A stretch of 64,000 nucleotides of DNA from Paracoccaceae bacterium (GTDB taxonomy: Bacteria; Pseudomonadota; Alphaproteobacteria; Rhodobacterales; Rhodobacteraceae), in the NCBI GenBank assembly GCA_003512825.1, contig DOOI01000213.1, positions 9,164-73,163 of the forward strand, given 5' to 3'. A program made the position numbers and the translations under genes. The notes under the pieces were generated by a model. The model saw only the letters and a list, made by a program, of their open reading frames with translations, was not told the DNA's origin and made no database searches. This document shows positions 52,011 through 60,578 of this stretch, in pieces; the stretch's first letter is position 1, and the number at the start of each line of letters is the position of its first letter.

Positions 52011-52636
52011 GGCTCCAGCACCGTTAGTCCAAGGATCATCCAATCCTGCATACCACCCCGATAATATTTTATCTTCTCAGCGGGATAGCCTACGTCGAGC
52101 AGGTTACGGATCGCGCGGGGAGATTGATCACACCACGGACCGTTGCAAAAAAGCGCAAGGTCAAATGCTCCAGAGAAATCCCAAGCACTGCCTTGTTGTA
52201 TCGCGCCAAGCGCTTTCAAAATCTCGTCGCGATAGGGGTTTGTTGCCTCAAGCGTCGCAAAGGGCACATTGACCGATCCGGGGATGGTGCCCTTGGCAAA
52301 CCATTCTGGCACCCGGCTGTCGATCAACAGGCCCTGACCCTGTGCAACCCGGCTCGAGAGGAAATCCATCACCTCAATCTCACCGATTGTCTCAACACCC
52401 GCGCCTGCCGACATCGGGTGAATGCAAAACGGTGGGCAGGCCCGAGACGTCTTGGCAAATTCTCCGCTCAAAACCGCATCAGGGTCTTGGTTGCGGGCTA
52501 TTTCATAGCTCTTGCCGCTGACGGAAAAACTGCGTGACATGTCGTCAGGCGTGATCCGCACAGCCTTATCCGCGGCCCAAAGTGGCGCGGCGCAAAGCTG
52601 CACAAGTGCAAATGCGAGAAACAGTACTCGCGTCAT
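52007..52636 (-). CDS. Rhodanese-like exported protein
   Basis: This 209-aa protein has a signal peptide (MTRVLFLAFALVQLCAAPLWA). A rhodanese domain follows, with LLIDSRVPEWFAKGTIPGSVNVPF near residue 110 and the active-site loop LFCNGPWCDQSP near residue 165. The loop has two cysteines, and it may resemble the CXXCW variant class seen with alcohol oxidation. It overlaps the downstream LysM gene by 4 bases. The donor and acceptor of sulfur are unknown. Confidence 0.84.
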   Translation of the reverse strand: MTRVLFLAFALVQLCAAPLWAADKAVRITPDDMSRSFSVSGKSYEIARNQDPDAVLSGEFAKTSRACPPFCIHPMSAGAGVETIGEIEVMDFLSSRVAQGQGLLIDSRVPEWFAKGTIPGSVNVPFATLEATNPYRDEILKALGAIQQGSAWDFSGAFDLALFCNGPWCDQSPRAIRNLLDVGYPAEKIKYYRGGMQDWMILGLTVLEP

Positions 52637-52898
52637 GGTTAAAATCCCCCAGAGTGGCATTTCTTGTGGCTGGCAGGCCAACACCCCGTTTCTGGCGTCA
52701 AGATATAGGCGAATCGCAACGAATCAGTCAACCAGAAGTGATTCGCGCACGACATGTTTTCTGCGCGCTGAGACGCAGAGGTGATTCGTTTCAGTGACTT
52801 AGCCGCAATTGCCGGGGTAAATTAATCTACCAAACCGCGTGGAATGCGCGCAGGCAAAGCAAAGACAACAGGCTCTGATGCCCGAAAACCGCCGATGA

Positions 52899-53369
52899 TC
52901 ACGCGATGAGGTCTTTTTCCGAACCCGAAACAGCGCCAAGCGCATCTTGTGGCGCAATGCCCAGCAAAAGCCCGCGCGCGCCCGCATTGATCCATACCCG
53001 CTCCGCCTGCATCACCGAGATTTCAAACATCGTTGGCACGGCACGCTTTTGCCCAAAGGGTGAAATCCCGCCCACGCGATAGCCCGTCAACTTCTCTGCT
53101 TTCGCAGGCAACATCATTACAGCCGCTTTGCCCCCAAACCCGGCTGCGACCTTCTTCATCGACAAGGTGCGATCTGAGGGCAAGACACAACACACCGGGC
53201 GTCCGTCCAGCTCGACCATCAAGGTTTTCAAGGTCAGCCCTGGGTCCAACCCCAAAGCCTCAGCGGCCGCACGCCCAACAGCTTCGGCCGTGCGGTCGTA
53301 TTCATAGGGATGCAGGGAAACAGAAATCCCAGCAGCTTGCAGCGCTTTGAGGCCCGGTGTTGAGGTCAT
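52899..53369 (-). CDS. ybaK: YbaK/EbsC-type aminoacyl-tRNA deacylase
   Basis: This 156-aa protein of the YbaK/ProX superfamily has TLKTLMVELDGRPVCCVLP near residue 48 and SMKKVAAGFGGKAAVM, GGISPFGQK near residue 100, and the end block GLLLGIAPQDAL. YbaK-type enzymes hydrolyse Cys-tRNA(Pro), and related enzymes hydrolyse other mischarged tRNAs. It stands alone. About 260 bases upstream of its neighbour rhodanese gene hold nothing recognisable apart from a loose GATTCG repeat. Confidence 0.87.
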   Translation of the reverse strand: MTSTPGLKALQAAGISVSLHPYEYDRTAEAVGRAAAEALGLDPGLTLKTLMVELDGRPVCCVLPSDRTLSMKKVAAGFGGKAAVMMLPAKAEKLTGYRVGGISPFGQKRAVPTMFEISVMQAERVWINAGARGLLLGIAPQDALGAVSGSEKDLIA

Positions 53370-53479
53370 CGATCTATGTCACATCGGCAAGGATGGCGCG
53401 GTGGGAAGGGGGGCTGTCTGCCCCCCTCTGCCTCACGGCATTCACCCCCCGAGGATATTTTTCGCAAGAAGACAGCCAG

Positions 53480-54610
53480 TCAGAAGACCACGACCGAGCG
53501 GATTGATTTGCCTTCATGCATCAGATCGAAGCCTTTGTTGATGTCTTCGAGTTTGAGCGTGTGGGTAATCATCGAGTCGATTTCGACTTTGCCGTCCATG
53601 TACCAATCAACGATTTTGGGCACATCGGTGCGTCCACGCGCGCCGCCAAAGGCGGTGCCTTTCCAGACGCGCCCGGTGACCAGTTGGAAGGGGCGGGTTG
53701 AAATCTCTGCGCCTGCTGGCGCCACACCAATGACCACAGAGACGCCCCAGCCACGATGCGTACATTCAAGGGCATCTCGCATGACTTGGGTATTTCCAGT
53801 GCAGTCGAATGAGTAATCCGCGCCACCGATCTGATCGAAAGGGGTCTTTGTCATATTTACGATATGCTGCACGATGGGGCCGTCAATTTCCTTCGGATTG
53901 ACAAAATGGGTCATGCCGAACCGCTCACCCCATTCCTTTTTATCGTTGTTGAGATCAACGCCGATGATCATATCCGCGCCCGCCATCCGCAAGCCTTGGA
54001 TCACGTTGAGGCCGATTCCGCCGAGACCGAACACCACAGCTTTCGCGCCGATTTCCACTTTGGCGGTGTTGATCACTGCGCCGATGCCTGTGGTCACGCC
54101 ACAGCCGATATAGCAGACCTTGTCGAAAGGTGCGTCGGGGCGGATTTTAGCCAGCGCGATTTCTGGCAGCACAGTGTGGTTGGCGAAGGTAGAGCAGCCC
54201 ATGTAATGCAGGATCGGAGTGCCATCGAGCATGGAGAAGCGCGTGGTGCCATCAGGCATCAGGCCTTGGCCTTGGGTGGCGCGGATCGAGGTGCATAGGT
54301 TGGTCTTCTGGCTCAGGCATGACGGGCACTGGCGACATTCGGGGGTGTAGAGCGGGATCACGTGATCGCCGGGCTTCAGAGATGTGACGCCGGGGCCCAC
54401 TTCAAGCACCACGCCTGCGCCTTCATGGCCAAGGATCGCCGGGAACATTCCTTCGGGATCTGCGCCGGAAAGGGTGAATTCATCAGTGTGGCAGATGCCT
54501 GTCGCCTTGATTTCGACCAAGACCTCGCCTGCTTTTGGGCCTTCGAGGTTGACCTCCATGATTTCGAGCGGTTTGCCCGGGGCAACGGCGACGGCGGCGC
54601 GAGTTCTCAT
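53480..54610 (-). CDS. adhC: S-(hydroxymethyl)glutathione dehydrogenase (class III alcohol dehydrogenase)
   Basis: This 376-aa zinc MDR enzyme has [12 protein letters not shown] near residue 38, the GHEGAGVV motif, structural zinc cysteines in [17 protein letters not shown] and [14 protein letters not shown] near residue 190. The family oxidises the formaldehyde-glutathione adduct with NAD and also reduces S-nitrosoglutathione. It is a single gene on the minus strand; the S-formylglutathione hydrolase gene is not next to it. The start is supported by an AGGAG-like sequence upstream. Confidence 0.93.
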   Translation of the reverse strand: MRTRAAVAVAPGKPLEIMEVNLEGPKAGEVLVEIKATGICHTDEFTLSGADPEGMFPAILGHEGAGVVLEVGPGVTSLKPGDHVIPLYTPECRQCPSCLSQKTNLCTSIRATQGQGLMPDGTTRFSMLDGTPILHYMGCSTFANHTVLPEIALAKIRPDAPFDKVCYIGCGVTTGIGAVINTAKVEIGAKAVVFGLGGIGLNVIQGLRMAGADMIIGVDLNNDKKEWGERFGMTHFVNPKEIDGPIVQHIVNMTKTPFDQIGGADYSFDCTGNTQVMRDALECTHRGWGVSVVIGVAPAGAEISTRPFQLVTGRVWKGTAFGGARGRTDVPKIVDWYMDGKVEIDSMITHTLKLEDINKGFDLMHEGKSIRSVVVF

Positions 54611-54767
54611 TTAAGCTATCTCCTGCAAAATACGCGCAAAGACTCGGCGAATTTTCGCAGTTTGGCAACCGGAGTTTGCGGCAAGCATTGCGGGCTCTGC
54701 GACAGAGTGCGAGACTTTATGTGCCTTTGTTGGGGCTTGGGGGCGCTATGGTGGAGGGGAGAGCGGC

Positions 54768-55031
54768 ATGTTTTGTCGGTGCGTAGTTTGCTTGGCGGCG
54801 GTGATCGCGACGGCGGCCTGTGCGGCACCGGTTCCGCCGTCTGACAGCTGTGGTGCTGCTTCTTTGGCGCGCTTGATCGGTCAGCCTGTGGCGGATGTCG
54901 TGCTCGGTGCGGCGCCCTCGCCGGTGCGTGTTATTGGGCCAAACACTCCTGTGACCAAAGATTATCGGCTCAACCGTCTCAATATCATTCACGATGCGGC
55001 AGGTGTCATTATCGACATTCGCTGCGGTTAG
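54768..55031 (+). CDS. Small lipoprotein resembling protease inhibitor I78
   Basis: This 87-aa protein has a lipobox-type signal (VCLAAVIATAAC, cysteine at about residue 18). Its mature part contains CGAASLARLIGQPVADVV and RVIGPNTPVTKDYRLNRLNI, ending IHDAAGVIIDIRCG. This is the pattern of the I78 peptidase-inhibitor family. It lies between adhC and imuB and is intact, but a role is not evident from its neighbours. Confidence 0.78.
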   Translation: MFCRCVVCLAAVIATAACAAPVPPSDSCGAASLARLIGQPVADVVLGAAPSPVRVIGPNTPVTKDYRLNRLNIIHDAAGVIIDIRCG

Positions 55032-55066
55032 GGGTCTCGACTCTGTCTGCGGGGATGCATAAATTA

Positions 55067-55081
55067 GAACAATAGGTGAAC
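55067..55081 (+). promoter_or_regulatory. LexA-type SOS box upstream of imuB
   Basis: GAAC-AATAGGT-GAAC is an exact GAAC-N7-GAAC direct repeat, the complement of the GTTC-N7-GTTC box bound by alphaproteobacterial LexA. It ends 15 bases before the ATG at 55097. It overlaps the GTG at 55076, so the GTG is unlikely to be the true start. Confidence 0.82.
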
Positions 55082-55096
55082 ATTTTCGGGCCAGTC

Positions 55097-56707
55097 ATGC
55101 TCTGCCGCCGCATCCTTTGTCTGTGGTTTCCCCGCCTTGGTGCGGAGCGATTGGTGCGGCTGGGTCTGGAGGAGCCCGGCCAGCCTCTTGCTACAATCGA
55201 AGAGCATGGCCCGGCGCAAATCCTGCGCGCGCTCACGTCCGAAGCCTCTGCAGCCGGGCTTCATCCGGGGCAGCCGCTGCGCGAGGCATTGGCGCTGTGT
55301 CCCGGGCTGCGAACGCGGCAGCGTCAGCCTATGGTGGAAGCCAATTTCATGGCGGTGCTGCGGCGTTGGTCGGGGCGTTATTCACCCTTGGTTGCGCTTG
55401 ACGGCACGGCGGGGCTTTTGCTCGACATTACAGGTTGTGCCCATCTTTTTGGCGGCGAGGAGGGGATGTTTGCCCGCGTCATCGATGACTTCGCCGAGAT
55501 GGGGCTTTCTTTGCGCGCGGGTATTGCTGACACGCCGGGGGCTGCTTGGGCCTTGGCACATCATTCGGGTCGCGATGCCACGACCGGGCGTTCAGGCGAT
55601 GGCATTTCCAGTGAGGCTCGCGCCACGCGTTCGCGGGCCGCACGGCGCCCTCAACCCCCGCGAGCTGCGATGGGTCAGGGGGGCATTGCGCCCTCGGGCC
55701 ATACCCATGACGCCCTCGCGCCCTTGCCGATGGAGGCGTTGCGCCTGAGCGCCAAAACCGCCGAGAGCCTCTCGCGCCTTGGCCTGCGCCGCATCGGTGA
55801 TCTTTACGCGCAGCCCCGTGCCGCGCTCGCGCGCCGTTTTGGCACGGAATTGGTGCTGCGTCTCGATCAGGCCTTGGGCGCAGTCCCCGAACCAATTTCA
55901 CCAGTGCGCCATGAAATACCTTATGCCACCCGGTTAAGCTTGCCTGATCCCATTGGTTTGATGGACGACCTGCTTGCCGGGCTCGATCGCCTCTTGCCGC
56001 GTCTGTGCACCACGCTGGCCCGCGATGGGCTGGGCGCGCGGGTGTTGCGCTTTGAGGCCTATCGCGCCGATGGGGGCTTTGACGCGGTGACCATCGCCTT
56101 GGCACGGCCCATGGTGGAACCAGAGCGCATCCGTCCCCTTCTGATGCTCAAACTCACCGAGATTGATGCGGGCTTCGGCATCGACATGCTGCGCCTCGTC
56201 ACTCTGCGCGCCGAGCCTTTGCGCGCGCAGCCAGTCACTAGTGCCATCGGCGCTCCCAACACAGATGATAGCGCCGCACTCCATGATCTCTTGGGGCGTC
56301 TCGGTGCGCGTCTGGGCACTGATGCCGTCACGCGGCGCCATCCCGCCAATAGCCATATCCCAGAGAAGACCGCGCTTACGCTGGCCGCCGCGTGGTCAGA
56401 CCCCTGTGGCCCTTGGCCCGAGCGCCCCGAACGCCCGATCCTCACATGGCGGCCCGAACCTGTGCAGGCCCCCGCGCGTCCCGTGCCGCCTGCGCGTTTT
56501 CGCTGGCGGCGGCGCGAGCATGTCATTGCCGACGCGCTGGGCCCCGAGCGCATTTTGCCCGAATGGTGGCTCGAAGATCCCCAATGGCGCTCCGGTGCGC
56601 GGGATTATTGGATCATCACCACCGAAACAGGCGAGCGGCTTTGGCTGTTTTACGCCCATGGCGCCGCCCTCAGCGCTGGCTGGTTCTGCGTTGGAAATTT
56701 CCTCTGA
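55097..56707 (+). CDS. imuB: ImuB-type Y-family DNA polymerase-like protein
   Basis: This 536-aa protein belongs to the inactive Y-polymerase-like ImuB family. It opens with CRRILCLWFPRLGAERL, has VALDGTAGLLLDITGCAHLFGG near residue 98 and LSRLGLRRIGDLYAQPRAAL near residue 220, and ends with a long C-terminal region with DYWIITTETGERLWLFYAHG. ImuB acts with ImuA and DnaE2 in SOS mutagenesis. Neither imuA nor dnaE2 is next to it here. A LexA-type box immediately upstream supports SOS regulation. The ATG at 55097 is preferred over the GTG at 55076. Confidence 0.88.
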   Translation: MLCRRILCLWFPRLGAERLVRLGLEEPGQPLATIEEHGPAQILRALTSEASAAGLHPGQPLREALALCPGLRTRQRQPMVEANFMAVLRRWSGRYSPLVALDGTAGLLLDITGCAHLFGGEEGMFARVIDDFAEMGLSLRAGIADTPGAAWALAHHSGRDATTGRSGDGISSEARATRSRAARRPQPPRAAMGQGGIAPSGHTHDALAPLPMEALRLSAKTAESLSRLGLRRIGDLYAQPRAALARRFGTELVLRLDQALGAVPEPISPVRHEIPYATRLSLPDPIGLMDDLLAGLDRLLPRLCTTLARDGLGARVLRFEAYRADGGFDAVTIALARPMVEPERIRPLLMLKLTEIDAGFGIDMLRLVTLRAEPLRAQPVTSAIGAPNTDDSAALHDLLGRLGARLGTDAVTRRHPANSHIPEKTALTLAAAWSDPCGPWPERPERPILTWRPEPVQAPARPVPPARFRWRRREHVIADALGPERILPEWWLEDPQWRSGARDYWIITTETGERLWLFYAHGAALSAGWFCVGNFL

Positions 56708-56718
56708 TCGCCCCTGCA

Positions 56719-58749
56719 TTATGCGCTGCGATAGGCCACCATCGTCAGCAACTCATATTCCGCCACTTGCTCACCGGTTTGATTGGTCAAAATCACGGCC
56801 CAAGCCACTTCGCCATAGCTGTCGGTGCGCCGCGTCTTGCGCTTGACCGTCAGTTGTGCGGCGATGCTGTCGCCGGGTGAAACGGGCTTTTGAAAGGACA
56901 GTCCATTCAGCCCCGTATTGGCCAATACAGGTCCGGGGTTTGGCTCCACAAACAGCCCAGCCGCAAAGCTCAACAGCAAATAGCCATGCGCCACACGTCC
57001 GGGGAAGAAGGGATTTGCCTGCGCTGCGGCCTCATCCATATGCGCGTAAAACGTATCTCCGGTGAAATGCGCGAAATGCTCGATATCCTCGAGCGAAATC
57101 TCCCGCGCCTTTGTATGGATGGTCTCTCCGATCCCCAAGTCATCGAAATTGCGCTGAAACGGGTGGCGCGGGCCTTCGGAAACAGGGGCACCGCGCAGCC
57201 ATGTGCCCGACACTGCCGACAGTATCCGTGGGCTGGCTTGCACGGCGGTTCGCTGCATGTAATGCAGCACTGCCCGCACGCCGCCCAATTCCTCGCCTCC
57301 CCCTGCGCGCCCCGGCCCGCCATGAATCATCTGCGGCATCGGCGCACCATGTCCGGTGGCCTCGGACGCAGCGTCGCGATCCATGATGTAAAGCCGACCA
57401 TGATGCGCCGCACTTTCCATGGTCACATCGCGTGCCACCTCTGGGTCATGGGTGAACAACGACGCCACCAGCGAGCCACCGCCGCGATTGGCCAAAGCCG
57501 CCGCATGGGCCACGTCGCGATAGGGCATCAAGGTCGAGACAGGCCCAAAGGCCTCCACCTGATGCACCAATCGCGCTGCATCCGGCGTGTCGCATTGCAA
57601 CACCATCGCAGGCAAGAACGCCTGAGCGGCATCACCGCCCATAACCTCAAATTGATCGGGATCGCCATGGATCAGTCGCGCCTCTTGACGCAACATCGCC
57701 AGCTTGGCCAAAACATCCCGCTTCTGGCTCATCGACGCCAAAGCCCCAAGCCGCGCCTTCTCTCCTGCCGGATCTGCGGGCGAAATCGCCCCCAGCTTGG
57801 CTGCCAAAGCCTCACCGACTGCGCCAAGCATGGCTTGCGGCACGATCAAACGCCGCATCGCCGTGCATTTTTGTCCGGCTTTTGTAGTAATTTCCTGCAC
57901 CGCTTCCTTGAGGAAGAGCTCAAACTCAGGACTGCCTACACCTGCGTCCGGCCCGAGAATCGCGGCGTTCAGGCTGTCTTGTTCCGCCATGAACCGCGTG
58001 GAGTTCCGCATCAATGCAGGTGTCGCCCGCAGCTTGAGTGCCGTATCAGCCGAGCCAGTGAAACTCACCACATCCTGCGGCCCCAAACGGTCAAGCATAT
58101 CCCCCACCGAGCCGATCACCAATTGCACTGCGCCCTCCGGCAGCAAGCCCGAAGTGATCATCATTTCATAGCAGGCATGGGTCAGATAACAGGTTTGCGT
58201 CGCGGGTTTGATGATCGCTGGCACCCCGGCCAACAATGTCGGGGCCAGCTTCTCCAGCATGCCCCAAACCGGAAAGTTGAAGGCGTTGATATGCACTGCC
58301 ACGCCTTGTAACGGCACCGCGATATGCTGCCCGCTAAAGGCCCCGGTGCGTCCCATCGGCTCCACGGCGCCGTCAATCCATACATGACCGTCCGGCAACT
58401 CTCGGCGTCCCTTGGCGGCATAGGCCATCATCGTGCCGATACCGCCCTCGATATCCACCCGCCCATCGCGCAGCGTCGCCCCGGTCAGCGGGTTGATGGC
58501 GTAGAGCGCATCTTTGCGCTCCATCAGATACCCCGCCAGCGCTTTCAACATCCGGGCGCGGTCGTGAAATCCCATTGCGCGCAGCGCAGGTCCGCCAACG
58601 CCGCGCGCATGATCCAGCGCGCCTTGCACATCCCAGCCACCATTCATCGCCGTGGCAATCGGTTGACCCGTCACGGGCCCAAGAATCGGCGTGCTTTCGC
58701 CTCGGGCGGCAATCCAGCGTCCGACAATATGGCTCTCGGGTTTCAGCAT
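56719..58749 (-). CDS. paaZ: PaaZ, bifunctional aldehyde dehydrogenase/oxepin-CoA hydratase
   Basis: This 676-aa protein joins an aldehyde dehydrogenase domain (residues 1-520; EQDSLNAAILG, GQKCTAMRRLIVP with the catalytic cysteine) to a C-terminal MaoC hydratase (residues 530-676; FTGDTFYAHMDEAAA and GRVAHGYLLL). PaaZ hydrolyses oxepin-CoA and oxidises the resulting aldehyde in phenylacetate degradation. The ATG ending at 58749 follows GGGGAGGAAAATCG. It is divergent from paaI across 207 bases. Confidence 0.93.
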   Translation of the reverse strand: MLKPESHIVGRWIAARGESTPILGPVTGQPIATAMNGGWDVQGALDHARGVGGPALRAMGFHDRARMLKALAGYLMERKDALYAINPLTGATLRDGRVDIEGGIGTMMAYAAKGRRELPDGHVWIDGAVEPMGRTGAFSGQHIAVPLQGVAVHINAFNFPVWGMLEKLAPTLLAGVPAIIKPATQTCYLTHACYEMMITSGLLPEGAVQLVIGSVGDMLDRLGPQDVVSFTGSADTALKLRATPALMRNSTRFMAEQDSLNAAILGPDAGVGSPEFELFLKEAVQEITTKAGQKCTAMRRLIVPQAMLGAVGEALAAKLGAISPADPAGEKARLGALASMSQKRDVLAKLAMLRQEARLIHGDPDQFEVMGGDAAQAFLPAMVLQCDTPDAARLVHQVEAFGPVSTLMPYRDVAHAAALANRGGGSLVASLFTHDPEVARDVTMESAAHHGRLYIMDRDAASEATGHGAPMPQMIHGGPGRAGGGEELGGVRAVLHYMQRTAVQASPRILSAVSGTWLRGAPVSEGPRHPFQRNFDDLGIGETIHTKAREISLEDIEHFAHFTGDTFYAHMDEAAAQANPFFPGRVAHGYLLLSFAAGLFVEPNPGPVLANTGLNGLSFQKPVSPGDSIAAQLTVKRKTRRTDSYGEVAWAVILTNQTGEQVAEYELLTMVAYRSA

Positions 58750-58815
58750 CGATTTTCCTCCCCACAGGCTTCGGCGCAGAACATGACCTAGCCCGTGGGC
58801 TATTGCAACACTCTT

Positions 58816-58827
58816 GACCGCGCGGTC
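58816..58827. promoter_or_regulatory. Palindrome between paaZ and paaI, possible TetR operator
   Basis: GACCGCGCGGTC is a perfect 12-bp palindrome inside the divergent paaZ-paaI intergenic region. TetR regulators often bind short GC-rich palindromes, and a tetR gene follows paaK in this locus. The palindrome is too short to prove a site. Confidence 0.45.
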
Positions 58828-58956
58828 GGTTTTGTGCTGCAACTGCCTCGGGAGGCGCCCCCGTCCCCTGTTCTTTTGTCGCCGCTGTCATCTCGACAGC
58901 TCTGCGACACAAGGGTTCACATCAGGGCTGGGGCGCGCGAGGCAGGAGAGCCAGAG

Positions 58957-59391
58957 ATGACGCCAGACGCGCGCGCGAAAAAATCCGCCGCCACCATGTG
59001 GGCCGGTGATGCCGCCACACAGTTTCTCGGCATGGAGATGGTCGATGTCGGACCTGGCCATGCCACCATGACGATGCGCGTGCGCCCAGAGCATCTCAAT
59101 GGCCATCAGATGTGCCACGGCGGCTATATCTTCCTTCTGGCCGACAGCGCCTTCGCTTTCGCCTGCAACAGCTATAACCAAATCGTTGTAGCCCAAGAAA
59201 ATACCATCACCTTCCTAAGCCCCGGCAAGGGCGGTGAGGTGCTCACCGCCGTCGCGCAGGAGCAGCATCTCGCAGGTCGGTCGGGCATCTATGACGTGGC
59301 AGTCACCGGAGAAGACGGGCGCAAAGTCGCGCTCTTCCGGGGGCTAAGCCGCACCCTTAAAGGACAGCATTTCGAGGAGACTGACGCATGA
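58957..59391 (+). CDS. paaI: PaaI-type hydroxyphenylacetyl-CoA thioesterase
   Basis: This 144-aa hot-dog thioesterase has the family catalytic region GHQMCHGGYIFLLADSAFAFAC near residue 50. It clears stalled CoA intermediates of the phenylacetate pathway. The start at 58957 follows GGAGAGCCAG. Its stop overlaps the paaJ start by 4 bases, and its operon continues with paaK. Confidence 0.92.
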   Translation: MTPDARAKKSAATMWAGDAATQFLGMEMVDVGPGHATMTMRVRPEHLNGHQMCHGGYIFLLADSAFAFACNSYNQIVVAQENTITFLSPGKGGEVLTAVAQEQHLAGRSGIYDVAVTGEDGRKVALFRGLSRTLKGQHFEETDA

Positions 59392-60578
59392 GAGACGCCT
59401 ATATCTGTGAGGGCCTCCGCACCCCTATTGGCCGCTATGCGGGCGCGCTCTCCAGCGTCCGTCCTGATGACCTTCTGGCAGGTGTCATTCGCGCCCTCAT
59501 TGCTGGGCGTGATCTGAAGATCGACGAAGCCTTGATGGGCTGCGCCAACCAAGCAGGCGAAGACAACCGCAACGTCGCCCGCATGGCCGTTTTGCTGGCG
59601 GGCTTGGGCGACAGCGTTCCGGGGGCTACAATCAACCGTCTTTGCGGCTCTGGGCTTGACGCCATCGGCTCCGCCGCGCGCGCCGTCAAGGCAGGCGAGG
59701 CCGACCTCATTCTCGCAGGCGGGGTCGAGTCGATGTCGCGCGCACCTTTCGTCATGGGCAAAGCCGATAGCGCCTTTTCCCGTGCCGCCGAAATTTACGA
59801 CACCACCATCGGCTGGCGCTTCGTCAACAAGGCAATGCACAAGGTCTATGGCACGGATTCCATGCCCGAAACCGCCGAGAATGTCGCAGCGGATTTCAAT
59901 ATTTCCCGCGCCGATCAAGACGCCTTCGCGCTGCGCTCACAAACCCGAGCGACCGCAGCAATCGCCTCTGGCCGCTTGGCGCGTGAGATCACCCCAGTGA
60001 TGATCGCGCAGCGCAAGGGTGACCCGATTGTCGTCGATACCGACGAACACCCTCGCGCCACAACGCTGGACAAACTCGCCGCCCTCGCCACGCCCTTCCG
60101 TCAAGGGGGGTCCGTCACCGCAGGCAACGCCTCCGGGGTCAATGATGGCGCCGCCGCCGTGTTCATCGCTTCGGCTGAGGCGGTGCAGAAATATGGCCTT
60201 ACGCCCCGCGCCCGCATTGTCTCCATGGCCACTGTTGGCGTGCCGCCGCGCATCATGGGCATCGGCCCTGCGCCCGCGACCCAAGCTCTGCTGGATCGTC
60301 ACGGTCTGAAAATTTCCGATATCGACATGCTCGAAGTCAACGAAGCTTTCGCGGCTCAGGCGCTGGCCTCTTTACGCCAACTGGGCCTTCCCGATGACGC
60401 GGATCACGTCAATCCACATGGCGGTGCCATTGCCCTTGGTCACCCTTTGGGCATGTCAGGTGCGCGTCTGGCGATCTCTGCGTCGCTCTCGCTGGGCGAT
60501 ATGGGTGGCAAACGCGCGATTTGCTCCATGTGCATCGGCGTCGGCCAAGGGATCGCTCTGATGATGGAGGCCGTGTGA
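59388..60578 (+). CDS. paaJ: 3-oxoadipyl-CoA/3-oxo-5,6-dehydrosuberyl-CoA thiolase (PaaJ/PcaF-like)
   Basis: This 396-aa thiolase has the nucleophilic cysteine in NRLCGSGLDAIGSA near residue 90, and later the HGGAIALGHPLGMSGAR motif near residue 345 and CSMCIGVGQG at the end. It opens with CEGLRTPIGRYAGALSSVR, a common PaaJ/PcaF opening. It would release acetyl-CoA and succinyl-CoA at the end of phenylacetate degradation. It overlaps paaI by 4 bases and paaK by 1 base. Confidence 0.92.
   Translation: MRDAYICEGLRTPIGRYAGALSSVRPDDLLAGVIRALIAGRDLKIDEALMGCANQAGEDNRNVARMAVLLAGLGDSVPGATINRLCGSGLDAIGSAARAVKAGEADLILAGGVESMSRAPFVMGKADSAFSRAAEIYDTTIGWRFVNKAMHKVYGTDSMPETAENVAADFNISRADQDAFALRSQTRATAAIASGRLAREITPVMIAQRKGDPIVVDTDEHPRATTLDKLAALATPFRQGGSVTAGNASGVNDGAAAVFIASAEAVQKYGLTPRARIVSMATVGVPPRIMGIGPAPATQALLDRHGLKISDIDMLEVNEAFAAQALASLRQLGLPDDADHVNPHGGAIALGHPLGMSGARLAISASLSLGDMGGKRAICSMCIGVGQGIALMMEAV

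Noticed and set aside
56890-58311. 473-aa open frame on the plus strand across paaZ
   Set aside because: It is antisense to a two-domain PaaZ; the composition is His/Arg/Cys-rich and no motif is visible.
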